Assembly: GCF_017114825.1 (NCBI RefSeq)
Contig: NZ_JADEVO010000001.1
Coordinates: forward strand, 124,001-188,000
Reading direction: 5' to 3'
Length of the DNA stretch: 64,000 nucleotides
From: Pseudomonas gregormendelii
GTDB taxonomy: Bacteria; Pseudomonadota; Gammaproteobacteria; Pseudomonadales; Pseudomonadaceae
Below are positions 57,394 through 64,000 of the stretch, one piece after another. Under the pieces are notes generated by a model. It was not told where the DNA came from, made no database searches, and saw only the letters and a list, made by a program, of their open reading frames with translations. Each line of letters starts with the position of its first letter. Within the stretch, counting starts at the first letter, position 1. A program made the translations under genes and the position numbers.

Positions 57394-58035
57394 TCAGGCG
57401 CGGCGCGGTTCGGTGGCGAACGCCGAAGCCGCAATCCCCCACTGCCCCAGCCAATAGCTCAGGATGATCACATACGGCGCCGCCTCGAACGGCATCACGA
57501 AGCGACTGATGCCGATCACGCTGTCGGAAAACACGAAGGCCACTGCGCCGGCCGCCGCCAGCATGGCCGAACGTTGCGGCACATCGGTGCCCAGGCGGGC
57601 CAATGCGCGCCAGAGCATCGTGCTGATCGCCAGGCCGTAGACAATCACCGGGATCAGCAAAGGCCCCAAACCACTGGCAATCAGAATCCCCAACAACAGG
57701 GCGCCGACAACCAGGGCCAGGATCAGCGGCATTACCGCCCACCGGCGGCAATCACTCAGATACGCCTTCAGGTACGCCAGATGCGCGACCAGGAAGGCCC
57801 CGAGACCAAAAACGAACAAATCCATCGGCCATGCCAGCAACACATCGCCCAGCAGGGAGAACATCAGGCCGAGGCTGATCCAGCGGCGATATTCACTGGG
57901 CGGCGCATCATGCAACCAGCCGAGCAGGGCCAGTATTGGCAATGGCTTGACCAGCAGACACAGCAGCGTGGCATGCACGCTGAGGCCGTACAGGAACGTC
58001 ACCGCGCCCATCAGCGCCAGAATCAGCCAGCCCAC
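57394..58035 (-). CDS. YhhN/lysoplasmalogenase-like membrane protein
   Basis: A 213-residue integral membrane protein of the YhhN (TMEM86) family with about eight hydrophobic segments. Bacterial and animal members include lysoplasmalogenases, which cleave the vinyl ether bond of lysoplasmalogens; whether this member has such activity is unknown, as Pseudomonas lacks known plasmalogens. It starts two bases after the icp stop, in the asrA-icp-yhhN series recalled for PAO1. Confidence 0.8.
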   Translation of the reverse strand: MGWLILALMGAVTFLYGLSVHATLLCLLVKPLPILALLGWLHDAPPSEYRRWISLGLMFSLLGDVLLAWPMDLFVFGLGAFLVAHLAYLKAYLSDCRRWAVMPLILALVVGALLLGILIASGLGPLLIPVIVYGLAISTMLWRALARLGTDVPQRSAMLAAAGAVAFVFSDSVIGISRFVMPFEAAPYVIILSYWLGQWGIAASAFATEPRRA

Positions 58036-58037
58036 GG

Positions 58038-58430
58038 TCAGTTCACCGAGATCGCGCAGTCGAAGGTGTCTACCGGCAACACCTCAGGTGCCCAGGGTTG
58101 CTGGGAGGTCAGGCGCAGGCGTCCGGTGCCGGTGGCGAAGGCCTGGAAGCGCCAGGTCGAAATCCCGGCGGAGCCGACGATGCCGGCGTCTTCAGGGTTG
58201 CTGTACACCTCGGGGCCGAGGGCGTGCAGCACGCCGCCAGCCGAGTCCTGAATCGCCCAGCGGTAGCCCGTGGTCGGGTTGCTGGGCAGCGTCACAATCA
58301 GGTTCTGCCCGTTATGCAGCTTGGCCGGGCATTGGCTCTGTTTTTCCACGGTCAGGTTCTGGCCCGGTTGCGAGGAGCAGGCGGCAAGCAGAGCGAGGCT
58401 CATGGGAACAAGCAGGCGAATCGGGGACAT
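58038..58430 (-). CDS. icp: Chagasin-like cysteine protease inhibitor lipoprotein (I42)
   Basis: A 130-residue lipoprotein (signal peptide with lipobox LAAC18) of the I42 inhibitor family that blocks papain-like proteases. The binding loops are visible: NPTTGYRW (51-58), GIVGSAGISTWRF near 83-95 and QPWAPE near 111. Such inhibitors in Gram-negative bacteria are thought to guard against self or host proteases. The ATG at 58430 is the natural start; the frame open upstream passes a REP unit. It lies downstream of asrA, as in PAO1. Confidence 0.88.
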   Translation of the reverse strand: MSPIRLLVPMSLALLAACSSQPGQNLTVEKQSQCPAKLHNGQNLIVTLPSNPTTGYRWAIQDSAGGVLHALGPEVYSNPEDAGIVGSAGISTWRFQAFATGTGRLRLTSQQPWAPEVLPVDTFDCAISVN

Positions 58431-58541
58431 GGGCTCAACGGCTCCGGCGGTGACGACGAACGGCGAGCATAACTGAAGATGAGACAGAGTGTGACAGTCG
58501 CTCGGAGGCGACCAGGAAGAGGGCGGCGTCACTGCCGACGC

Positions 58542-58609
58542 TATCGCGAGCAAGCTCGCTCCCACAGGTTTGTCGCAATCCCTGTGGGAGCGAGCTTGCT
58601 CGCGAACGG
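58542..58609. repeat. Reversed class B REP pair between icp and asrA
   Basis: The piece tcgcgagcaagctcgctccc (from 58542) precedes gggagcgagcttgctcgcga (ending near 58605), so arms face the opposite way from the other class B doublets, with a 14-base gap. Confidence 0.75.
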
Positions 58610-58623
58610 TGTTGCAGGCGCGA

Positions 58624-61041
58624 TCAGAACAATATCTTCGCCACATCCGCAAAACGCTTGGCAAAGTGCACGGTGATCCCTTCCTTCAGGTACTCCGGCA
58701 ACTCCTCAAAGCTCCCGCGATTGGGCTCCGGCAAGATCAATTCGAAAATCTTCTGCCGACGCGCCGCAATCACTTTCTCGCGCACCCCGCCAATGGGCAG
58801 CACGTGCCCGGTCAAGGTCAGTTCACCGGTCATTGCCACGCCTTTTTTCGGCGGCTGGTTGCGCGCCAGGGACAGCAGGGCGCTGGCCATGGTGACACCC
58901 GCGCTCGGGCCGTCCTTGGGCGTGGCGCCCTCTGGAACGTGCAGGTGCACAAAGGCTTCGTCGAAGAACTTCGGATCGCCGCCGAAAGACTTCAGGTTCG
59001 AGCTCACGTAGCTGTAGGCAATCTCTGCCGATTCCTTCATCACATCGCCCAGTTGACCGGTGAGCTTAAAGCCACGGTTGAGCGTATGGATGCGGGTTGC
59101 TTCGATCGGCAAGGTCGCGCCGCCCATGCTGGTCCAGGCAAGACCGGTAATGACACCCGTACCGGAGAGCACTTGCTCGTTGCGGAACACCGGGTGACCG
59201 AGGGAGGCTTCGAGGTCTTTCGGGCCGAGCTTGATCACCGCTTTGGGTTCGTCGATCAGCTTCACCACCGCCTTGCGCACCAGTTTGCCCAGTTGTTTTT
59301 CCAACTGGCGCACCCCGGCTTCACGGGCGTAGCCATCGATCAACGCTTTCAGCGCGCTGTCGCTGATCGACAGGCTGCCCTTGGAGACGCCGGCTTTTTC
59401 CAGCTGCTTGGGCCACAGGTGACGCTTGGCGATGGCGATTTTTTCTTCGGTGATGTAGCCCGACAGGCGAATCACTTCCATCCGGTCCAGCAGCGGGCCG
59501 GGAATTGAATCCAGGGTGTTGGCGGTGCACACGAACAGGACTTTGGACAGGTCCATGCGCAAGTCCAGGTAATGGTCGAGGAATTCGACGTTCTGTTCCG
59601 GGTCCAGGGTTTCCAGCAGCGCCGAGGCCGGGTCGCCCTGGTAGCTCTGGCCCATCTTGTCGATCTCGTCGAGCATGATCACCGGGTTCATCACTTCGAC
59701 GTCTTTGAGCGCCTGCACCAGCTTGCCCGGTTGTGCGCCGATGTAGGTGCGCCGGTGGCCCTTGATCTCGGCTTCGTCGCGCATGCCGCCGAGGCTGAAG
59801 CGATAGAACGGACGACCCAGGGACTCGGCGATGGATTTGCCGACACTGGTCTTGCCCACACCGGGCGGCCCGACCAGCAGCACAATGGAGCCACTGATTT
59901 CGCCTTTATAGGCACCCACGGCGAGGAATTCGAGGATGCGGTCCTTGATGTCGTCCAGGCCGGCGTGGTGTTTGTCCAGCACCTTGCGGGCGTGCCTGAG
60001 GTCCAGTTTGTCCTTGCCGTAGACGCCCCAAGGCACCGAAGTCGCCCAGTCGAGGTAGTTGCGGGTGACCGCATACTCCGGCGAGCCGGTTTCGAGAATC
60101 GACAGCTTGTTGATTTCTTCGGCAATGCGCTTCTGGGCCTGAGCCGAGAGCACTTTGCCTTCCAGGCGCTGTTCGAACTGTTCGATGTCGGCGCTACGGT
60201 CGTCCTTGGTCAGGCCCAGCTCCTGCTGGATGACCTTCAACTGCTCCTTGAGGAAGAACTCGCGCTGGTGTTCGCCAATCTTGCGGTTCACCTCGGCGGA
60301 GATTTCTTTCTGCAGGCGCGCGACTTCGACTTCCTTGCGCAGCATGGGCAGGACTTTTTCCATGCGCTTGAGCATCGGCACACAGTCGAGCACTTCCTGC
60401 AGCTCGTTGCCGGTGGCGGAAGTGAGGGCGGCGGCGAAGTCGGTCAGGGGGGATGGATCGTTGGGGCTGAAGCGATTGAGGTAGTTCTTCAGCTCTTCGC
60501 TGTACAGCGGGTTGAGCGGTAACAGTTCCTTGATCGCGTTGATCAGCGCCATCCCATAGGCCTTGACCTCGTCGGTCGGCTCGGTGGGTTGGTGCGGGTA
60601 TTCGACTTCCACCAGATAAGGCGGGCGGTGGTGCTTGAGCCAGGTGCGAATGCGCACGCGGGTCAGGCCCTGGGCGACGAACTGCAGTTTGCCGTTTTCG
60701 CGGCTGGCGTGATGCACCTTGACCAGCGTGCCGTAGAGCGGCAGCGCCGAGGTGTCGAAATGGCGCGGGTCTTCCTGGGGCGTGTCCATGTAGAACAGGG
60801 CCAGGGAGTGATGCTCGGATTTGCTGACCAGATCCAGGGTTTCCGCCCAGGGTTCTTCATTGACGATGACCGGGAGTACCTGGGCCGGGAAGAAGGGGCG
60901 GTTGTGGATCGGGATGATGTAGACCTTGTCCGGCAGGTTCTGGCCGGGGAGTGCGAGGCCTTTGCCGGTGGAGTGGTGCTCGGCGTTCTCGGGGTCCGCG
61001 TACTCGCTGGGGTCTTCGGGGAATTCTTGCTGGTCGCTCAT
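58624..61041 (-). CDS. asrA: Second Lon-type ATP-dependent protease (AsrA)
   Basis: A Lon-family protease of 805 residues. It has the N-terminal substrate domain, Walker A VGPPGVGKT and LDEIDKMG in the AAA+ module, and a protease domain with catalytic Ser in KDGPSAGVTMA and Lys in GGVREKVIAAR. Start is the ATG at 61041 after a sigma-32 promoter. The neighbours icp and a YhhN-type gene match PAO1 asrA (PA0779 as recalled), a protease induced by aminoglycoside stress; it is a different gene from the housekeeping lon. The name is therefore based on context. Confidence 0.9.
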   Translation of the reverse strand: MSDQQEFPEDPSEYADPENAEHHSTGKGLALPGQNLPDKVYIIPIHNRPFFPAQVLPVIVNEEPWAETLDLVSKSEHHSLALFYMDTPQEDPRHFDTSALPLYGTLVKVHHASRENGKLQFVAQGLTRVRIRTWLKHHRPPYLVEVEYPHQPTEPTDEVKAYGMALINAIKELLPLNPLYSEELKNYLNRFSPNDPSPLTDFAAALTSATGNELQEVLDCVPMLKRMEKVLPMLRKEVEVARLQKEISAEVNRKIGEHQREFFLKEQLKVIQQELGLTKDDRSADIEQFEQRLEGKVLSAQAQKRIAEEINKLSILETGSPEYAVTRNYLDWATSVPWGVYGKDKLDLRHARKVLDKHHAGLDDIKDRILEFLAVGAYKGEISGSIVLLVGPPGVGKTSVGKSIAESLGRPFYRFSLGGMRDEAEIKGHRRTYIGAQPGKLVQALKDVEVMNPVIMLDEIDKMGQSYQGDPASALLETLDPEQNVEFLDHYLDLRMDLSKVLFVCTANTLDSIPGPLLDRMEVIRLSGYITEEKIAIAKRHLWPKQLEKAGVSKGSLSISDSALKALIDGYAREAGVRQLEKQLGKLVRKAVVKLIDEPKAVIKLGPKDLEASLGHPVFRNEQVLSGTGVITGLAWTSMGGATLPIEATRIHTLNRGFKLTGQLGDVMKESAEIAYSYVSSNLKSFGGDPKFFDEAFVHLHVPEGATPKDGPSAGVTMASALLSLARNQPPKKGVAMTGELTLTGHVLPIGGVREKVIAARRQKIFELILPEPNRGSFEELPEYLKEGITVHFAKRFADVAKILF

Positions 61042-61070
61042 GGGGCACCTGCGCAATGGGATATGGGTCT

Positions 61071-61101
61071 TAGATGGGGCAGGTGGGGGGTGGTTTCAAT
61101 G
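61071..61101 (-). promoter_or_regulatory. RpoH (sigma-32) heat-shock promoter of asrA
   Basis: On the minus strand ATTGAAA (61100-61094) and CCCCATCTA (61079-61071) are spaced 14 bases apart, closely matching CTTGAAA-N11-16-CCCCATnT. The transcript would start near 61064, about 23 bases before the ATG. Confidence 0.78.
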
Positions 61102-61180
61102 GCGAGGGATATTTCAGGGTATGTGTTCAGTGTTTTGACAGCATGGAGTCTTCGAATGCCGGACAAAATCCCGGGGCACA

Positions 61181-61212
61181 AAAAAGGCGACCCCCTCACA
61201 GGGGTCGCCTTT
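61181..61212 (-). terminator. Intrinsic terminator of gcd
   Basis: On the minus strand AAAGGCGACCCC and GGGGTCGCCTTT pair across a six-base loop and are followed by a T run (complement of the As at 61180-61185). It lies right after the gcd stop and also shields asrA. Confidence 0.92.
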
Positions 61213-61232
61213 CGTTTAACCGCCGCTAATAC

Positions 61233-63644
61233 TTACTCGGACAGTTTATAAGCAATTACGTAGTCACCCTGCTTGGTGCCCAGCGAGCCATGACCGCCGG
61301 CCATGACCAGCACGTACTGCTTGCCGTCCTTGCCGGTGTAGGTCATCGGCGTGGTTTGCGCGCCGGCAGGCAGGCGGCCTTCCCACAGTTGCTTGCCGTT
61401 CTTCACGTCGTAGGCACGCAGGTACTGGTCGAGGGTGCCGCTCAGGAAGCCCACGCCACCGGCGGTGACGAAGGTCCCGCCCAGGCTCGGAACGCCCATG
61501 CTCAGCGGGATCGGTACTGGCGAGCTGTCACGCACGGTGCCGTTCTTGTGCTTCCACAGGACTTTCGAGGTGGTCAGGTCGATCGCTGCCACGTAACCCC
61601 AGGCCGGTGCCTGGCACGGCAGGCCCATTGGCGACAGCAGGGCTTCGAGGACGACGCCGTATGGCGCGCCTTTGTTTGGCTGCACGCCTTCGGTTTCGCT
61701 TTTACGCGGGCCTTGGGCAGCGATTTCGGCGGCCGGGATCATTTTCGATTTGAACGCCATGTAGCTTGGGTTCACGAAGGCGATCTGGCGCACCGGGTCA
61801 ACCGAGATACCGCCCCAGTCGAACACGCCGAAGTTGCCTGGATACACGATCGAACCCTGCAGCGATGGCGGCGTGAACGGGCCGTCGTAGCGCATGGATT
61901 TGAAATCGATCCGGCAGATCAGTTGATCGAACGGGGTCACGCCCCACATGTCACGCTCCTGAAGCGGTGGTGGCATGAGGTTCAGGTCGGATTTGGGCTG
62001 GGTCGGCGAGGTGTGGTCACCTGCAACAGCGCCTTGCGGTACCGGCACTTCGTTGATCGGCACGATCGGCTTGCCGGTGCTGCGGTCCAGTACGTAGATG
62101 CTGCCCTGCTTGGTGGAGGCGAGCACCGCTGGCTTGACGCCGTCAGCGGTTTTCAGGTCCATCAGGGTAGGCTGGCCACCGACGTCCATGTCCCACAGGT
62201 CATGGTGGGTGAACTGCATGTGCCAGCGCACCTGGCCAGTGGCGATATCCAGCGCGGTCAGGCCGGCAGCGTGCAGTTCCGACTCAGGAGTACGATCGCC
62301 ACCGAATTGGTCCGGGGTCTGGTTGCCCATTGGCAGGTAGAGCATGCCGAGTTTTTCGTCGACCGCGAACATCGACCACATGTTTGGCGAGTTGCGGGTG
62401 TAGACCTGGCCTTCGGCAATCGGTGTGGTGTCGTCGGGTTTGCCGCTGTCCCAGTTCCACACCAGCTTGCCGGTGTGCACGTCGAACGCGCGAATCACGC
62501 CGCTTGGCTCGTCGGTGGAAACGTTGTCGGTGACGTGACCACCAATCACGACCAGGTCTTTGGTGACGGCGGGTGGCGAGGTGGAGTAGTAACCGCCGGC
62601 ATTGAAGCCGCCGATATTGGCGCTCAGGTCGACCTGGCCACCGTTACCGAAGTCTTCGCACATCTTGCCGGTGTCGGCGTTCAGGGCGATCAGGCGGGTG
62701 TCGGCAGTTGGCAGGAAGATGCGACGCGGGCAGGCGTTGCTGGCCGGCGCCGGGCTGGCAGTACCGGTCGGGCTTTGCTCGGAAGCGTAGACGGCGTCGT
62801 CGTGATACGACACGCCGCGGCAGGTCATGTGCGCCCAACCCTTGAAGTTCGCCGCGTTCTGCGTGGAGAGCTTCGGATCGAAACGCCAGATTTCCTTGCC
62901 GGTGTCCGGATCAAGAGCGATCACCTGGCTGTGCGGCGTGCACACATACAGCATGCCGTTGACTTTCAACGGGGTGTTTTCCGCAGTGGTCTCGCCTGGA
63001 TCGTTCGGCCCCGGGATGTCACCCGTACGGTATTCCCAGGCCGGAACCAGTTTGTGAACATTTTCCGGGGTGATCTGCGCCAATGGCGAGTAACGATCGC
63101 CGTGGGCGCTACGGCCGTAGGAGTTCCAGTCACCGTCCGGCATGGCCGGGGCGGTGTTGGCCATGCCCGGCACGCTGTCGCGGTCCAGTTGGCCCTTGAT
63201 TTCACCCGGGTTGGTGAACTGGCTGGCCAGTGCGGTTGCACCGGCGATCACCACGGCCACGGCGAGAACGCCGGTGGTCATGGGGCCCGTGCCTTCGCGC
63301 AACATCGGACGGCGGAACCACGGCAGCAACATGGCGATGCCCAGGGCAAACAGCAGCGCCAGGCGTGGCACCAGTTGCCACCAGTCCAGGCCCACTTCCC
63401 ACAGCGACCAGATGGTGCTGGCGAACAGCACCAGTGCGTACAGGCTCAGCGCAGCACGTTGTGCAGCGATCAGCAGCGCGCCGGTCAGCGTCAGGCCAAT
63501 ACCGGCCAGCAGGTAGTAAAGCGAGCCGCCCAGCATGCTCAGCTTGATTCCCCCGGCCAGCATGGCCAGGCCCATTAGCAAAAGCAGAATGCCGAGCAGA
63601 GTCGGCAATAGACGGCTTCGACTCAAAGCACCATCAGTGCTCAT
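61233..63644 (-). CDS. gcd: Membrane-bound PQQ-dependent glucose dehydrogenase
   Basis: Oxidises glucose to gluconolactone in the periplasm and passes electrons to ubiquinone; in Pseudomonas it feeds the gluconate pathway and acidifies the surroundings. The 803-residue protein has five N-terminal membrane segments (about 10-135), then an eight-bladed propeller with PQQ motifs (DGDWNSYGRSAHGDRYSPLA, GGDRTPESELH, and the C-terminal GHGSLGTKQGDY). The family also holds quinate/shikimate dehydrogenases; the adjacent OprB porin gene favours glucose. PQQ genes are not in the window. Confidence 0.93.
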   Translation of the reverse strand: MSTDGALSRSRLLPTLLGILLLLMGLAMLAGGIKLSMLGGSLYYLLAGIGLTLTGALLIAAQRAALSLYALVLFASTIWSLWEVGLDWWQLVPRLALLFALGIAMLLPWFRRPMLREGTGPMTTGVLAVAVVIAGATALASQFTNPGEIKGQLDRDSVPGMANTAPAMPDGDWNSYGRSAHGDRYSPLAQITPENVHKLVPAWEYRTGDIPGPNDPGETTAENTPLKVNGMLYVCTPHSQVIALDPDTGKEIWRFDPKLSTQNAANFKGWAHMTCRGVSYHDDAVYASEQSPTGTASPAPASNACPRRIFLPTADTRLIALNADTGKMCEDFGNGGQVDLSANIGGFNAGGYYSTSPPAVTKDLVVIGGHVTDNVSTDEPSGVIRAFDVHTGKLVWNWDSGKPDDTTPIAEGQVYTRNSPNMWSMFAVDEKLGMLYLPMGNQTPDQFGGDRTPESELHAAGLTALDIATGQVRWHMQFTHHDLWDMDVGGQPTLMDLKTADGVKPAVLASTKQGSIYVLDRSTGKPIVPINEVPVPQGAVAGDHTSPTQPKSDLNLMPPPLQERDMWGVTPFDQLICRIDFKSMRYDGPFTPPSLQGSIVYPGNFGVFDWGGISVDPVRQIAFVNPSYMAFKSKMIPAAEIAAQGPRKSETEGVQPNKGAPYGVVLEALLSPMGLPCQAPAWGYVAAIDLTTSKVLWKHKNGTVRDSSPVPIPLSMGVPSLGGTFVTAGGVGFLSGTLDQYLRAYDVKNGKQLWEGRLPAGAQTTPMTYTGKDGKQYVLVMAGGHGSLGTKQGDYVIAYKLSE

Positions 63645-63737
63645 AGTGTGGTTCTCCGTGACGTTTTAAGTAGTCCCGCGCAAGTTCACTGTAGATGACG
63701 ATCTGGCGTGGGCATGGTTCAGATAAAAAACGGCCCT

Positions 63738-63839
63738 CTGTAGGAGCGAGCTCGCTCGCGATGGTCGTTAACGATGACGCTGGGTGTCTGGTGCCCTGCG
63801 GTGTTCTCGGGTCCATCGCGAGCAAGCTCGCTCCTGCAG
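63738..63839. repeat. REP doublet (class B) between oprB and gcd
   Basis: Arms ctgtaggagcgagctcgctc from 63738 and cgagcaagctcgctcctgca ending near 63839. It interrupts the otherwise close oprB-gcd pair and leaves room for a gcd promoter on its 3' side. Confidence 0.85.
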
Positions 63840-63856
63840 TGGGGTTAGGGTGTTGT

Positions 63857-64000
63857 TTAGAACGAAGACTGGATCTTGATCCCGCCAATCAGCGCGTCAT
63901 CGACCTTGTCTACCCCACCCGGGTGGCGGATGTACTGCAGGTCCGGGCGCACGGTCAGCCAGTCGGTGACGTGCACGCCGTAATAGAGTTCGGCGCTGTA
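63857..64000 (-). CDS. oprB: Carbohydrate-selective porin OprB (3' end only)
   Basis: The last 47 codons of an outer-membrane porin are in the window: a stop at 63859-63857 preceded by LIGGIKIQSSF, ending in Phe as required for BAM recognition, and the OprB-type strand YYGVHVTDWLTVRPDLQYIR. OprB imports glucose, and it is next to gcd here as in other Pseudomonas. Everything upstream lies beyond position 64000. Confidence 0.85.
   Translation of the reverse strand, partial: YSAELYYGVHVTDWLTVRPDLQYIRHPGGVDKVDDALIGGIKIQSSF

Noticed and set aside
57218..57751. Upstream extension of cmoA
   Set aside because: It passes through a REP pair and the body of the YhhN-type gene; the family length fits the GTG at 57217.

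Overview
The window is a chromosome segment of a Pseudomonas, most likely of the P. fluorescens group. The evidence is uniformly high GC, close protein matches to recalled Pseudomonas products (EstB, DauA, AapJ, AsrA, Icp, membrane glucose dehydrogenase) and many P. fluorescens-type REP/REPIN repeats between genes. No rRNA, tRNA, CRISPR array, prophage or insertion sequence was seen. Most of the sequence is core genome, with a few accessory or decaying loci.

Layout. 1-2.4 kb: a NorR/FhpR-type sigma-54 activator (cut by the window edge) divergent from flavohemoglobin hmp, with two NorR-like boxes and a -24/-12 promoter between them. 2.6-5.5 kb: dauBAR, which converts D-arginine to L-arginine. 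5.7-7.9 kb: RNA helicase rhlB and carboxylesterase estB. 8.4-12.6 kb: the aapJQMP amino-acid ABC transporter behind a sigma-54-like promoter. 12.6-14.3 kb: a subtilisin-like protease gene whose 5' end is out of frame at a run of eight Gs. 14.5-18.4 kb: GntR regulator, CynX-like MFS transporter, an NTF2-like protein, a GIY-YIG protein and a GST. 18.5-21.8 kb: membrane-anchored glutaredoxin, nucleoid protein YejK, an HU protein and rlmF. 22.1-25.2 kb: an unusual 1053-residue protein with a trypsin-like protease domain. 25.4-33.4 kb: valS, a small conserved gene, holC, pepA, and divergent lptF-lptG. 33.6-39.7 kb: lepA-lepB-rnc-era-recO-pdxJ. 39.7-45.6 kb: mltF divergent from purL and a NIF3-like gene. 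45.9-46.4 kb: a higBA toxin-antitoxin pair with a frameshifted toxin. 46.5-49.9 kb: an M23 peptidase, xseA, a TauE/SafE remnant and a zinc-ribbon protein. 50.1-55.4 kb: guaB, guaA, a Tat-exported multicopper oxidase and tadA. 55.5-57.2 kb: cmoA-cmoB. 57.4-61.0 kb: the second Lon protease asrA behind a heat-shock promoter, then chagasin-like inhibitor icp and a YhhN-family gene. 61.2-64 kb: glucose dehydrogenase gcd and the 3' end of an oprB porin gene.

Themes. Several units serve nitrogen supply and stress: NO detoxification, D-/L-arginine interconversion, amino-acid uptake, and heat-shock proteolysis with a protease inhibitor. Housekeeping blocks cover translation, lipopolysaccharide export, purine and GMP synthesis, and tRNA modification. 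As I recall the P. aeruginosa PAO1 map, some of these blocks lie far apart there, so the window joins segments separated in that species. The most unusual items are the trypsin-like fusion protein, the homopolymer-interrupted subtilase, the single-base-deleted higB and the dense REP doublets.
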